Of a DNA stretch of 60,000 nucleotides, positions 37,672-50,112 are shown piece after piece. The notes beneath the pieces were generated by a model. That model made no database searches. It saw nothing but the letters and a program-made list of their open reading frames with translations, and was not told where the DNA came from. The number at the start of each line of letters is the position of its first letter. Position 1 is the stretch's first letter. The DNA comes from Membranipora membranacea. Taxonomy: Eukaryota > Bryozoa > Gymnolaemata > Cheilostomatida > Membraniporidae. The DNA is taken from contig OU612065.1 of NCBI GenBank assembly GCA_914767715.1, positions 19,036,001 to 19,096,000 of the forward strand, read 5' to 3'. The translations under genes and the position numbers were made by a program.

Positions 37672-38661
37672 TCATCTTTCATATTTTATGTGAGAGAGGT
37701 AGAGATCTAACGCAAAAGCTATAAGACTATCATATAAAACTCTAAATCTTGTGGGTAAAAACCTGTAATTGATTATCTGAGCAGGTGGGTACACCAACCA
37801 GTCCACCACCATCACCTCGGGCCCTTTCTGTTTAATCTCTTTGGCAATTTCTCGAGGAAATTTGCCATCCAATAGTCCTAATAATCCAAAGAACATAGTG
37901 ATACCAACAGGTGCCCAGAATAGTTGATCAAAGATAGTTTTCTTTATAACCGTCCTCATGCTATTTCCAAGGAAGCGTTTATCTATGAATATGTACCAGT
38001 AGTGCCCAATAGTACCTCCAATTAATCCAACAAATGACATTCTGCCAACACGAGCACCATCAATAGACCTAAAAATAAGAAATTAATGCGGACTCACTTC
38101 ACTCGTTTTTATCAATGAGATAATAATTGCACACATATAGCCCCCATATAGCGCATTTACAAAGATATAGGGTAAATATTCATTGTCCTTCCTTGATTTT
38201 AGAAAGGCCAACTCCAGATAATTCTTTGAAAAATATAAACTATAAAAGTCTAATATAGAGCATAATAGGCGTAAACATGATGCTGTGACAGTACGTCATG
38301 GAATTGATAGAGCAAATTATCAAAATAACTTAAATTGAACATCTGAAGTTGATCCCCAAAAAAACTCGATATGTCACGCTCAGCCAATCTTACCTTAGAA
38401 TAGAATACATCACACCTACAGATTGCCAGAAGAAAACGATATGGAAATGAGTACTTACCCTGTCTGATTTATTTGATATTTCCCTACACCAGCCCCTCTG
38501 CAGGCCTTCTGTACCACGCCATCAGCAGCTCCAGAGAGTCCACCAGAAAGCACCACATTGGTGACCAGCAGGTACTTGCTGGAGAAAGCGGCCTTGACAA
38601 CTTTACCTACAGCTTTTGTAGTAGTTTTGACAAAGAAATTTGAGAATAGATGACGGAACAT
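37672..38661 (-). CDS. MPV17L2: MPV17-like protein 2 (mitochondrial inner-membrane protein)
   Basis: Member of the PXMP2/MPV17 family; human MPV17L2 is an inner-membrane protein linked to mitoribosome assembly. Two coding exons, 38661-38459 and 38068-37672, join in phase 2 and give 199 residues, close to the 206 of the human protein. Family marks: SSKYLLVTNVVLSGGLSGAADG near the N-terminus, IGHYWYIFIDKRF, DQLFWAPVG, VDWLVYPPAQIINYRFLP and FRVLYDSLIAFALDLYLSHI. That is about four membrane segments plus an amphipathic start suited to mitochondrial import. I chose the ATG at 38661 because an acceptor (TTTTTCTAG) at 38688/38687 and a donor near 38763 imply a non-coding upstream exon. The longer frame from an ATG at 38736 is the alternative. 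Orientation and spacing to the lectin gene (about 600 bases) suggest independent transcripts. Confidence 0.9.
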
Positions 38662-38736
38662 GAGCTCCCGTATTCTAGCGAGTAACCTAGAAAAAGATTG
38701 AATGAGACGTGTCAAATACTGACGTAGTAAAAACAT

Positions 38737-40729
38737 TCAACTTATCTGTGTTATCTAAGCTTACCTCTGAGTTGGCTGTGTAAGCTATGAGAGATCATTG
38801 CACGCAATTGATACAGATTACAAAATGCAAATTGTAAACATTAATCTGCTATCGTTAGAAAACCTCTTGTAAGGAAAGTGCTATTTTTTGAATGGAGTGC
38901 ACCCATTATTACGCACCCAAAATTAAAAAAACCCACCTAGTTGGCCTGATTGATGGCACCCGTTACAATGACTACATTTGATTCGCCACCATCAGTTTTC
39001 TACATCATCAATTTGTCGGAAACCCATGCTTTGTTCACCCTCCCCTACAGAACATAGCTTGTCAAGACAGGCTAGGAAGGTAGATGTGCTTGAACTCCCT
39101 CTACTTCGTTGGTGGATGAGTGAGATAACTAATTACATTCATTTTGTCTCCTCCAAATATCAAATTTTAGAAGTATAGATGTCACTGCATCCAAGGAGTT
39201 AGTCTAACTCCTTGCTCTAGTGCAGTATCACAGAATTGTATTATATGAATAGTCAGTGTGCAGTGTAAATGAAGGTAAAAAGTAAAGCTAAGATTGAATT
39301 GAAGTAAGTAAGAATAAAAGCTATTTCCCCAGGTAAAAAACTACCAATATTGCATGAGCTTTAGGTGCCTACAAGCCTATGTTCAGGCTTGACCACCAAT
39401 TCTGTACATTGAGGCAATTACAGTCTTGCAAGCACCAGGAGAGCATGCAATATTCCCTAAGGATTATTATCTAAATATCCTCCTTGAAAAGGCCCAAGGT
39501 AAAAACCTTGAAAAAACCAAGTTGCATCAAAAGGAAATAGGCAGAATGGATATAATGTTGAACTGTTATAATACTTTTTGACAAATAGGCCAATTAGAAT
39601 GATGTTTGACAAAGATGCAAGTGATTGAAATTATGAGATGACAACTCGCCTTCTATTATCAATAGAAATGATAAATGTGGTTAAATGTGTACGGGCAGCT
39701 GGGGACAGAGGATGGCAGATATGCTTGATTAGCTAAAATGAAATACAAAAACATAGCTCACTGGTTTTAAAGTGCTTTACCAACAACTATGGTGCACAAT
39801 TAACGGATGTCGGATGCATGCATAATAAAGATGGAGCACATCAAACACCTACTAAAAAAGATTGAAATCTAGTAAAAAATTTTAGCCGCTATGCGGCTAC
39901 ATAGAATTGTATGGATAGTTTTTATTCGATAGTTTATTATGGAAGGTAGCCAGCAAAAACAGTAGTCTACAATTATAAAATTATACCATGTTTAAAGCAT
40001 TTCGCTTACTTTTGATATACACCATTTCCATATAGGCTACTATGGACTATGGTAACATGCAAACCAAACGTATCGAGCATATTATTGTGATATCTGCATA
40101 AAAAGAAATACAACAGTAGTTATGAACACTATTGTATGACATAAAACGGCCGCAAGTAAGATTGTATGGGATTCCAAAATCAAACACTGATGATGGAATG
40201 CCACATCAGCTAGCCTTTTAGATTGATTGATTATTTATTTGTCACACAATTTTTAACAAAAAATTGGTGAGATAAACTTAGATTGCCACTCTGTGAATAA
40301 ATAGTAAAAAATGAGAGGATGATACTAAAAAAAATAAGGTCTACGATAAAAGCAGTTTGCTACTCAAGATCTACTCTCAGGAACCAGCTATCACAGTATT
40401 GATCAAATTTATATAGTGTCTAATAAAACTGTTACTACCACATGCACATAAATAATACCAAAAATGTTATTATCGTATTTTAAAACTGGCCAATATGAAT
40501 GGTGATGAACTGTGGAGAATAATGAAGACTAGGAAACCCAAAACTACCATTTCCAATTTGAAAAATCGAATAACCTTCCAGTTGAGTGCCTAAGTGAAGC
40601 AATGTGATTTCATCAGTGCTTGTGCACTTAGTTGAACCTTGAAACCCCTGAACTCCTGGGAATGGTTCCGTGAACATAATGTATGGTGTATGATTTACGT
40701 AGGTGTGGAAAATGAGATAAATAATCCAT
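38737..40729. other. Intergenic gap
   Basis: No coding exon recognised on either strand. It should contain the MPV17L2 promoter on its left and the 3' UTR of the CD225-like gene on its right. AT-rich, with no clear repeat. Confidence 0.4.
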
Positions 40730-41486
40730 TTATTTATCATCGTTTGACGCAACGACAATAAACTCAAAGTGGAAGAGCACGACTACAAGAGCAGCAAGTG
40801 ATGCAAGGAGACCAACATAGAACACGATTTCTGTGATTTTATGCAGTGTCTTTGCACGATTAAAATAAATTTTTGCTGGTAAATTGAAGCCGTGCTCGTA
40901 CAGCTTTTGTGACTTGTTTGCGAAGACACATCCTATGATTGGAAAGATGATTCCGATACAGGCTGTAAACAGACCAATCAGCGGTATCCATCCCAACGAT
41001 AGTGTTTCGAGTCTTCCAGCTTTAGCATAATTTTCAGCTGCAATAAAGAAGTAAGATCTATAAAAGTCACAGAAAATTTGTAAAGTGAAAAAAGTCTAAA
41101 CGCGATTGAAAAGGTTTAAATCAGAGCCGCATGCTGCATCAGTTTTACTCACCCGTGCAATATAATTGTGGAAGGAAAGCGCACTTAACATGACATGCAT
41201 GTACAACTTCAACTGACACCACATAATTTTTGGAAAATCAGAGGGTCCCACTCCCATGGTTGAGGAGGGACTTTGGCACGGCTGTTGAAAATGTAATATA
41301 ATGCAATTGTATTTGTTACCTACCTGCTTCTTTCTCAGTGATTGACAGAGGATAATCCGACACAGGATAATCAGAGACATGAAAGCCTCGGATACCAGAT
41401 GAGTACGCCTCTCGTGGGGTAAATTCTGCATATCCTCCGCTAGCTCTATCATCCACAGACTCAGAGATGGTCGACAGCTTGTCCAT
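40730..41486 (-). CDS. CD225/dispanin-like two-pass membrane protein (copy A)
   Basis: Two exons, 41486-41324 and 41037-40730, join in phase 1 and give 156 residues. The N-terminal 68 residues are hydrophilic and contain the doublet VSDYPVSDYP (37-46). A first membrane segment (about 70-93, GWIPLIGLFTACIGIIFPII) is followed by a loop ANKSQKLYEHGFNLPAKIYF, then NRAKTLHKI, and a second membrane segment (about 123-145). The K....L...G....A......AK spacing in the loop is that of the CD225/dispanin family (IFITM, TMEM91, PRRT). The double cysteine before it that IFITMs palmitoylate is absent, so the assignment is moderate. Start chosen as MDKLSTISESVD because copy B starts at the same point; an upstream in-frame ATG at 41516 exists. 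No antiviral role can be read from sequence. Confidence 0.7.
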
Positions 41487-41689
41487 TGTACTAAGTGTAC
41501 TGAGACAGTCACACACAGAACAGGTAGTGAACTGTCATTGAGTCTATCACATAAGATCTTACACAAAGGATGACTTCCTGAATGTGCCTAGGTTGCCCAC
41601 CTGAGAATTAATTTTCATTGAATACAATGAGAAATTAAAAAGTCAGCATACCACGCACTGCGGATGCTTTACTAGTTAAGATAATCCCA

Positions 41690-43480
41690 AAGATGTCAGT
41701 ATGTCGCCATGAGGCACTTGCCAGAATACTAATGTGTCAAGTTATGACAGCAAAAGGTAGCTTATCAATACTGTCTGCACTCCTGAGGGATACAAAAGGT
41801 AAAGAATCTAAATTACAGATTAGTAAAGTGAACTGCTGCCTTGTTCCTTTCACTGCGCCTGAGTTGCTATTGTCAGTGACGATTATCCTACACATACTCA
41901 ATTCCCATCAGGGGTTTATTCTTGTCCTCTGAATGAGCATATACACAACAAATCAGCAGACATTTCTTTGTACTCTACCTGCACTAGATACCATCTCACA
42001 AAAGCTATTTTTCTTATTTGTGAAGTTAAATCAGGGATGGTGGGGGAGTATTTGTTTTCATTCTTCATGAACTCGATTGACCTTATAATTTCTTTACATT
42101 ATCTCTCCTCTAGATAATCATTACCAAAAAATGGAAGTGATATGAGTTTGTTCACACCAGGGAGGATTCCCAATTATCCCTGTTTGCACGATTTGTGGCA
42201 TCAGTGTATATTGTGTAAGAATAACGAGGTATGTGTATAGAATGTTCCATTAACAGTTCTATATTTGAGCTAAAGAAACACAGTCAAAAGTACATTAGAC
42301 AGAGAGAGATATCGGTTTGAAAAACAATATACCAGTAATGATAATAAAACGCTGTATCTGGTTATGAGGGTTCAAACCTTCTAAAATGTATCTAAAAATC
42401 AAACTATGGAATTTCAGATCATCTCGCTAATAAAAAACACCGCAACGTTCCATAAGCTTTCACACTTGTAGCTGAGAATGATTGAAGCGGACAAGCGGTC
42501 ATAAATGGCTAAGAATAACCGAACCTAAGAAACCCAAAAAGAAACACACTGTAAAAAGTCCAGTCAGTAACATCCACCTCAATGATAGGGTCTCAAGTCT
42601 TTCAGCTATCGCATAAACATCCGCTGAAATAAAGACATGAAGAAATTAATAAATATTACATAGCTATGTACCACTGAAGAACAGTTCTTATTGCCATAGA
42701 ATTGTGCTGTTTGTACACCATAAAGTTATTATTACTATTAGTATATAATAACTCTATGTTGTACACCCTATAATTTTACCCCCAGGCTAACACTTTGTGG
42801 TTGTCTTATCATTCTACATGCATGCTCATCACTATTTCTAAATTATTTAAAATATGATATACATATTTTTTCAATATAAAAATTAGTATTTTGTAACTTT
42901 GCGTATTGTCATACATACAGAGTTCTTGCAGGGGAGCTTAAATAACATGCACACCTCTGAGACCGAATGAATTTAAACTCATAAGCACCATTTAACTCTA
43001 CCTGCAACTTTGTCAGTGATTTCCAGAGAACAATCGCGTCCTCTGCTAGCTTCATCTACAGACTCGGAAATAGTCAGCAGCCTGCTCATTGTGCTGTCGT
43101 CAGTTTACTGTGGGGTCTCAGATGGCAGCGAATGATACACCGCTGAGTTCTGACAGTAATACTTAGTAAATTAATCCCAAAAGAAATGAACAAGGTGTCA
43201 GTCGTCATATCACTCACACGCCAGAATACTAATGTCAAGTTACGACAGTCTAAGGTAAATCTATGGGATATGAAGCGACAAAGATTTAAATTACAGATTA
43301 GTAAACTGAATTGCTGCCTTCTTCCTTTCACAGCGCCTGAGTTAATTTTGTGAATGACACCGAACTGTTGCTCCTAGGTGACACATGCTCAACTCCCATC
43401 AAGTATATTTTTTCTGAGCAACTATTCAACAGCCTGCATATCTTTTTGTACCATACCCGCATTAGGTATCAGCCACCAAA
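41690..43480. repeat. Tandem duplication: upstream flanks of CD225-like copies A and B
   Basis: The 5' flank of copy A (about 41690-42000) and that of copy B (about 43195-43480) share long blocks such as GCCAGAATACTAATGT, AAATTACAGATTAGTAAA, CTGCTGCCTT/TTGCTGCCTT and TTTCACTGCGCCTGAGTT/TTTCACAGCGCCTGAGTT. With the homologous coding exons this marks a segmental duplication of about 1.5 kb that carried the promoter along. Confidence 0.8.
42499..43089 (-). pseudogene. CD225/dispanin-like paralogue, truncated (copy B)
   Basis: Exon 1 (43089-43002) reads MSRLLTISESVDEA and ends in the same phase as copy A. Exon 2 (42623-42499) reads AERLETLSLRWMLLTGLFTV and stops at TGA 42501-42499, partway through the first membrane segment. 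The 70-residue product lacks the loop and the second segment. Sequence after the stop no longer gives a clean match to copy A. Splice sites are kept, so it may still be transcribed. Most likely a decaying tandem duplicate; a short, real protein is the alternative. Confidence 0.7.
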
Positions 43481-43909
43481 GCTATTTTCCCTATTTTTAA
43501 GTATAATCAGAGATGGATTAGACGGTGTTGGTTGTAGGTCCTGTATTTATCATGAACTCGATTGGTCTTATAAATTCTTCACCTCATTTCGCTTCTAGGT
43601 AATCACAACCAAAATCTAAAGTAGTATGACTTCGCTACTGATATGTAGCATTCCTGAACAGAGTGTAGGAAATATGAAAGTGAAAAAAAGAGAGTGAGAT
43701 ATTATGATTGAAGTGGTAGTTGCACAAAATACTACAGAAATGTCTAAAAATGGAAAACAAATGAATGTAAACTTGAGCACCATTAGGATTCAATAATAAT
43801 TCATAATAACTAGTCTCTATGGGTTCACCTGAAAAAACTAAAATATTTGTGTAAAACTGTAATATTATGGGAATATATAAGTAGAAAGTTGACATCCATG
43901 AGTATTTGG

Positions 43910-46900
43910 TTAGCCGTTGGTAGATGCAGATGAGCGAAGATCAGCATTAACATGCTGTCTCCTGCGCCTTGGTATGGGTGTCTCGGAGGCGTCTTCACTT
44001 CTTGGCTCAATAATCTCATTTTTTAAACCTAAATCTGTTACGCATGATATGACAATAAATAAAATGGAATATGCAAAAAGAAATCCTGCAAGTATAAAGA
44101 AGTATTCGTAAAGCTTATCGCTGTTTATGAACTTTATATTCTCCCATATATTATCCACATACTTAAACATGTATGGTAGCCCTATACCGATAAAATAACC
44201 GATGCCGGCCATGAACCAGAATAGTCCCATCACTGTTCCTTGCATATTTCTAGGTGCCTCCATATATGCAAACTCGATACCTGAAAAAAAGGGTTATGTG
44301 AGAGATTACCAGCAACTATATCAATGTTGGCACCAAAGTCCTGAGCCCCAGATCTATAGCTCTTGGCAGTGATGTGCAGAGAAAAGAACTCACTATATTT
44401 GCAATATTGTGGGGAAATACTTTGATATTTTTACTCGAGGACAATGGATCAGCATATAGACGCAAAGTCTCTCAAACATAGTTATTGATTGAGGAGTCAT
44501 AGACCTTTAAAAATTTCCTCACAATCAGCTGAATCTTAAAAGTAATTTTCTCGAAAAAAATCATGAGACATCTGTTGGAATCAATGCAAATCTCAACATA
44601 GGAACAAAACATCTAAAGGGCAAACATGGAGTGATCAACAAAACTTTCTAAGGCCTGTGTTTTGGCGATACGTAATATCTAGAGATATTTAACTGAGACT
44701 ATAGTTTCACCTAAACAAATAAAACATTGTTTTAAAGCTAAAATTTGTTGAGATCACATGATGCATTGCAAGGGCCCTGCATGCAACTATTAGTTTACAG
44801 TGTAACCGGACATATGAAAACAGCTACTCACCGGTGACAACAAAGAAGACCTCACTAGCTCCGAGCAGACAATACTGAGGGATCTGATAGGCTACTGGGA
44901 TATTAGGTGCAGAATCGTACACAGTATGACCTGGAATACCATTATTTTGTGTATATGAAGAATGTATCACTTTTCAGAGCTCTAGAGCCCGACTAAGGCC
45001 AGAGTGCATTCCAGGAATATAGACAGCAGCCATCAATTCATATTCGTTTTAATCTGATAGCAGACACTAATTTGAAAATCGTATTCAACATATAATTTCG
45101 ACCGATGTTCAGTCTGACCTGCTAGGACGTATGTGTGTACATCCAACATGAGAGGTAGCAACTGCTAAGTTTCCAATTAATCCTTTTGCAAATCAAATTT
45201 TGATAGAGAATCAATTATTATATTAAGGGAAAAAGGGTTTTCATTTAATAATACGAACTAATATCCATATAGGTTTTGCTGCCATTGTTTGTGACATATA
45301 TTCATCATGAATATGATACAAACATACTCACCAATACTTTGTCGATAATATCCACAATCACAGATATTCTGCATTCTCTGATACTCAACGATACCCGCTG
45401 CCAACAGTGCTAGCGAAGCCATAAAAAGGCCGAACCACATTCGACCCCATATATAAACCTTTACGTTATGTCTGGAGAGAAAACCATAGAACTGTCTCAC
45501 AAAGGGAAGGCAGACGATGATAAACACCATGTTCATTGTAGCCAGTCCTGCAGCAGGGAACTGAAATAGTATCAACACAAGTTATCATAAATGGTGTATT
45601 TTTTGGGCACAGTGATACACTAAGGAGTTACAATACACCTAAACTCAATCTACATTAAATACTTGAAAATACTATTAAAAATATTCCCCATTTGATTTCA
45701 TTCACTAAAATGCTAGCCTTGTCACACAGCTACTAACATCCCCTTCATTTTCTAATATAAGGAACTATTGTGCCTTTTCTAGTCAGTGCATGTACATCAA
45801 TCCGTCATAGTTTAAATCCCTGTACAAGCCACATTATCCTGTTAATTTTGTACACAATTTTGATCTACCAAAGGTCTATGATATAGATTATTTTTAATGT
45901 TTTTGGGATTGACTCATTATTTATACCATTAACTACATTTTGTACCATCTATTGTGTCAATCATGAATCTGATAAGGGACAGCTGACTTTTTCATCGCAC
46001 AATAAATTTTTATCATCATTTATCCATGACATGATAAACCCATGTTTCTGGTAAAGTTAGTTAAAAATATCTGTAAGCATATTTATTGTTTGGTTACATG
46101 GCCAGCTACAACACACAATCTATTGCATGAGCTCAGTAAAGCGCCTATCAACACCAGCATGCTGACACATCTAGCGAACCGCACCGAACCCAGCTGCTCC
46201 CTCAAGATATTTGTGTAATATCAGGCACTGTTTACAGCATGTTTTAGAGTATTATTGGTGGTTATTAACATGGAGTATAATACCACAGTAGGGCACCATG
46301 ACCAGCTGATCGCCTCCCACCACAAGTGAATGGAAGAAGACCCTATGGGAGAGGTAGGAGGTGGCCAATGTGTTGAGTCTGATCGACTGCTGGGTCAGAG
46401 AACTCTCCCACCCAACAGTCGATCAGCTTTGACACCCTGACTAGGAAGGAGAGGGTAGTATTACAGGATCGCTATGGATTAACATAAAACCTAGTATCAT
46501 CAAATGATGAATGTAGGGAGCATATGTGAGTCTAAAGCTACAGCTTTCACGGAGTTCAAGCATTACTCGGCGACCCTGCGCCCAGAATAATCTCTTCTAT
46601 TTTCTATGTTCCACTATAACATTACCCGAGACTTTCAATGAATAAGAATAAAGTAGATAAACAATCATGGAAATCTCCTAAAAGAATACTTCTTTCTGCA
46701 TTGAGATTTTGGTGATACAGGGACGACAAATTAAAGGTATCAGTTGAGAAAACTTCATGTGAAGGGCTGGATTGAAATGTTTCTCAAAGGGTGTTGTCTG
46801 CTGAAACTGAGGGAGGGGGGGGGGTCTCTCTATTAAGATAACCAATGCTTTTTGTTGCAAATTATCTCTATCACTTTGATCAAAACTATCGTTCATTTGG

Positions 46901-49900
46901 TCTCACAATTAGACAACTTCGTTCCCAAATCATTCACTCAGGATGTATATATAGTTCCATCAATTAGTGAGCAAGTTTAAAACGAGACCCTAGCAGGTCA
47001 GAGCGATCTGATAGTGATTTTGGCTGTTTTCAATTGAAAGAGCCTCCTGCATACTAAGAATGGTTTTCCACCATTCTTTTTGACCACACATTCACCATTC
47101 ACCATAATAAATTCCGATCCAATAATTATCCTTACCATGATTGCATCATTATCAAAATGTGAGGTTCGATTGGCAAGACAGACATTGAAGCTTTTCTCAA
47201 AACAGTCGCAGGATGTGTCGGGTGGATTACATAATGTCATGTTATCCCAATCCAGTCTCATGTGCAGCCCTTGTAGTAAAAACAGGCTACCAAACATCTA
47301 CAGCAGAAAATAAGAAGTCAGGACGGTGTGGGGAGTAGTGTACGGTCCTCCTTCAATAACCTTAGCCATTTTATGTTTATAAACTTTATCTATATTTAGT
47401 TTTATTCCTAGTCAATTTATTAATGTTCACATTAGTTTTTTTTAATCTCATGATACTGAATGTATAAATAAACTGAAACTGGTAGACTTAGGGAATGAGT
47501 TCAATGGTTGAACAGCATGACAGGTACCAGGGCTTAAATGAGAAAATCATGCAAACAATAAAGGACAAAAGACGGATTTGCATCAAGTTAATATTGACCC
47601 AACTCGAGCATAGTTTCCTTTCCTATCGTTTTTTTATCATGGCAATTGGCAAATTTCAGAGTAAATTATGTACCTGACTATAACACATTTGGTAAGGGAT
47701 AAATAGCACCAGCACTTTACAAACTCTCCAAAACTTCTGAACAGCCTTGATCTGGTTTTGGTTGAAGTTGCCTCCCTCGTAACAAAGGTTGGAGTAATCA
47801 AGATATCGATCAACGTGTAAGCTACAAACAGGACAAAAAGCAGATGAACAGCAATAATATGACAAAACAAGATAACGAGTCACCGTGATATCAACACCAT
47901 AACTCACGATAACCAGAAAATCAGATATTAATCATCAGTGCTAAGTTCATAACCTGTATCATGCACCAGTGTTGGCACAATGAACTAATACATCAATAAC
48001 ACTAGCTGAACAGAACAGACCATTCTGATCATATGCAGGATATGTCAGGCGACTAATTTTTAAATCTTGTATTGGTACTGGAAGTCAGCACTTACCACTC
48101 GTGATTCAAAATCCTGTAATTTACATCGTAAATTGATATTGTATTGTTTTTATGCATGTTTATTGATAATAGTGAAACTAGCAGGGATATCTCTGTCTTA
48201 TTCAACTTTGTTGCACGAAATCAACTACAAAAGCACTTTAGTTTGATTAAGAGCTTTTTTCATAGCAAGCAATCAACATTCTAATTGCATGGTCACTAAT
48301 TTTGATCTATGAAGTTACTACAAATCAAATGAAGGATCAGTTTTCTAGCATCTGAACACTTGAGTTTGGTCTTCAAACTTACTCTGGATTATGTTTTTTG
48401 ACGCGATAAGCGTTGGCGTACATTTCATAGATCAGAGCTATCACACTTTTTGCACCAGCTCGGCCTCTTATATACACCTTGGTCCCTGTAAAAAGTTTGA
48501 TAAGAGAAGAGGTATCAATAAGAAGTGAAGACACTTGAGACTTTGCCTGGGTCGTTGGTGATGGCATTCCACTGTAATTTGTTGCTACTACCAACGTGAG
48601 AGTGCGTAAGACACACTATTAAGCGTGCTAATACTTACTCTCTTGAAATGACATGAACGATTGCGGCTAAACGATACTGTTCAAATCGTGAACATCTCGT
48701 CGCATCGTTATTACTATGTTGTATGCATGATCGATATCAGCCCCATAGTAATTATCCATAACATGTTGAAAGTTTGTTGCAGTGAGTTATACAATATAAC
48801 ATCAAAGAACTCAATATGATAACAGACAAGTTTATGTGACTATGATACTGTGATTTAGTACCGTGAAGTCGGAGTCCTATTGCTAAAGTCAGGTATCGAG
48901 AGGCCGCACGGCAGCTTGATACACAGATTTTTAGGTAATCCTCCGCATTCATACAGAGAACAAACTTGTTCTAACTGTGATAAGCTCATACATGTGAGTA
49001 CTGTTACCTGCTAGAAAGCACAGAAGGCTCATCAGTAATGCTCCAGATGATATTAAATATCCATAAAAGAAGTTGATTTCTTGAACCCAGGCTACGCCAA
49101 TAAAGGCAAAGAGACTCCCTACATTGATAGCCCAGTAGTACATTGAGAAAAAGATCTGAGTGGCTTTAGGCCCATCTTCACGAACCTGAAAATGAGGAAC
49201 AGAACATTAGATTATTGACATTGTCAAAATCATATGCCAAGTCTAGCGACCTAAGATGATATACATGAGAAACAAACACCACCTATAGGCATCAGTGTTG
49301 TAGCCCTTAAGTCCTAAAATATGGTAGATAATATAGATGGTAATGGTAAACACTGTCCATCACATATTATTATTATATTTTTACAAGAACAAAAAATAAT
49401 TCTTAATATTTTCTCCTTAAAATAATTCTTCCCCTTAAGTTTTTTTTTCCGAATTTAGAGGGTATCAAGACCAAGCCCAGATACTTCTAACTAACAGACA
49501 CCTCATCCAGCGTTAATGGGATATATATCTGATGATTACCTGTTCGCCTCCAAACGGTGCTAGATTAGTTCTCACGATTCCAGCTCCAACAGCAATGACA
49601 GTGATGAATGAAAAAATTGTTACTGAACAAATTGGCATCGGGTTAGCCATATCTAATGTGCTACATAATGGTGGTGGCTCACCATTGTGAGTCAATGGCC
49701 ATTGTGAGTCACACACAGTTCCCTCAGATGTACTGTTGAGATAAATGTGATCATCAGTTGTCCAATATGCAATATAGGGCATATAAAAGTAACCGATAAA
49801 GTATATTGCATATCCTAGTAGAATAGTCCAGTAGCGTCCGATATAGCTATCGGACAGCCATCCACCAACCAGACCAACAGCATACATTAATCCGGTAAAC

Positions 49901-50112
49901 ACTAGTACAGCTGCTGTCGCTGATGGGTCTGTCCAACATAATGGCTCCTTTGTCAGGAAGAAGACTAGATTTCCAGATACACTATAACATGCTATTCGCT
50001 CGAATCCCTCGGCAAATAGTATTGCAGCTCTGGCTAGCATTCGTTGTCGGCTAGGCGCAATTTGTGATCTTATTCCTGGTATTATCAGGGGTGTCCTTTC
50101 ATCTGCCGACAT
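43910..50112 (-). CDS. SLC15A4: SLC15A4-type proton-coupled peptide/histidine transporter, complete
   Basis: POT/PTR family transporter that exports histidine and di/tripeptides from endolysosomes with protons. Eight phase-consistent exons: 50112-49540, 49185-49008, 48485-48383, 47821-47674, 47297-47136, 45560-45332, 44930-44832, 44280-43910; 620 residues (human SLC15A4, 577). The N-terminus carries ERTPLI (5-10), an acidic dileucine lysosomal-sorting motif where human SLC15A4 has an equivalent. The proton-coupling ExxER motif is EGFER (35-39). Further marks are SVSGNLVFFL, FGGEQ at the end of exon 1, the PTR2 signature FFSMYYWAINVGSLF (about 202-216), YQIPQYCLLGASEVFFV and GIEFAYMEAP in the last third, giving about 12 membrane segments. 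A cysteine- and glycan-site-rich loop (CNPPDTSCDC, NMT, NRT) lies in exon 5. The C-terminus is basic (RRRRQ). SLC15A3/A4 separation is by the N-terminal motif and is moderate. Confidence 0.93.
46379..46426. repeat. Imperfect inverted repeat in SLC15A4 intron
   Basis: CTGATCGACTGCTGGGT and ACCCAACAGTCGATCAG pair over 17 bases with one mismatch around a 14-base loop. Possibly a remnant of a foldback element. Confidence 0.6.
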
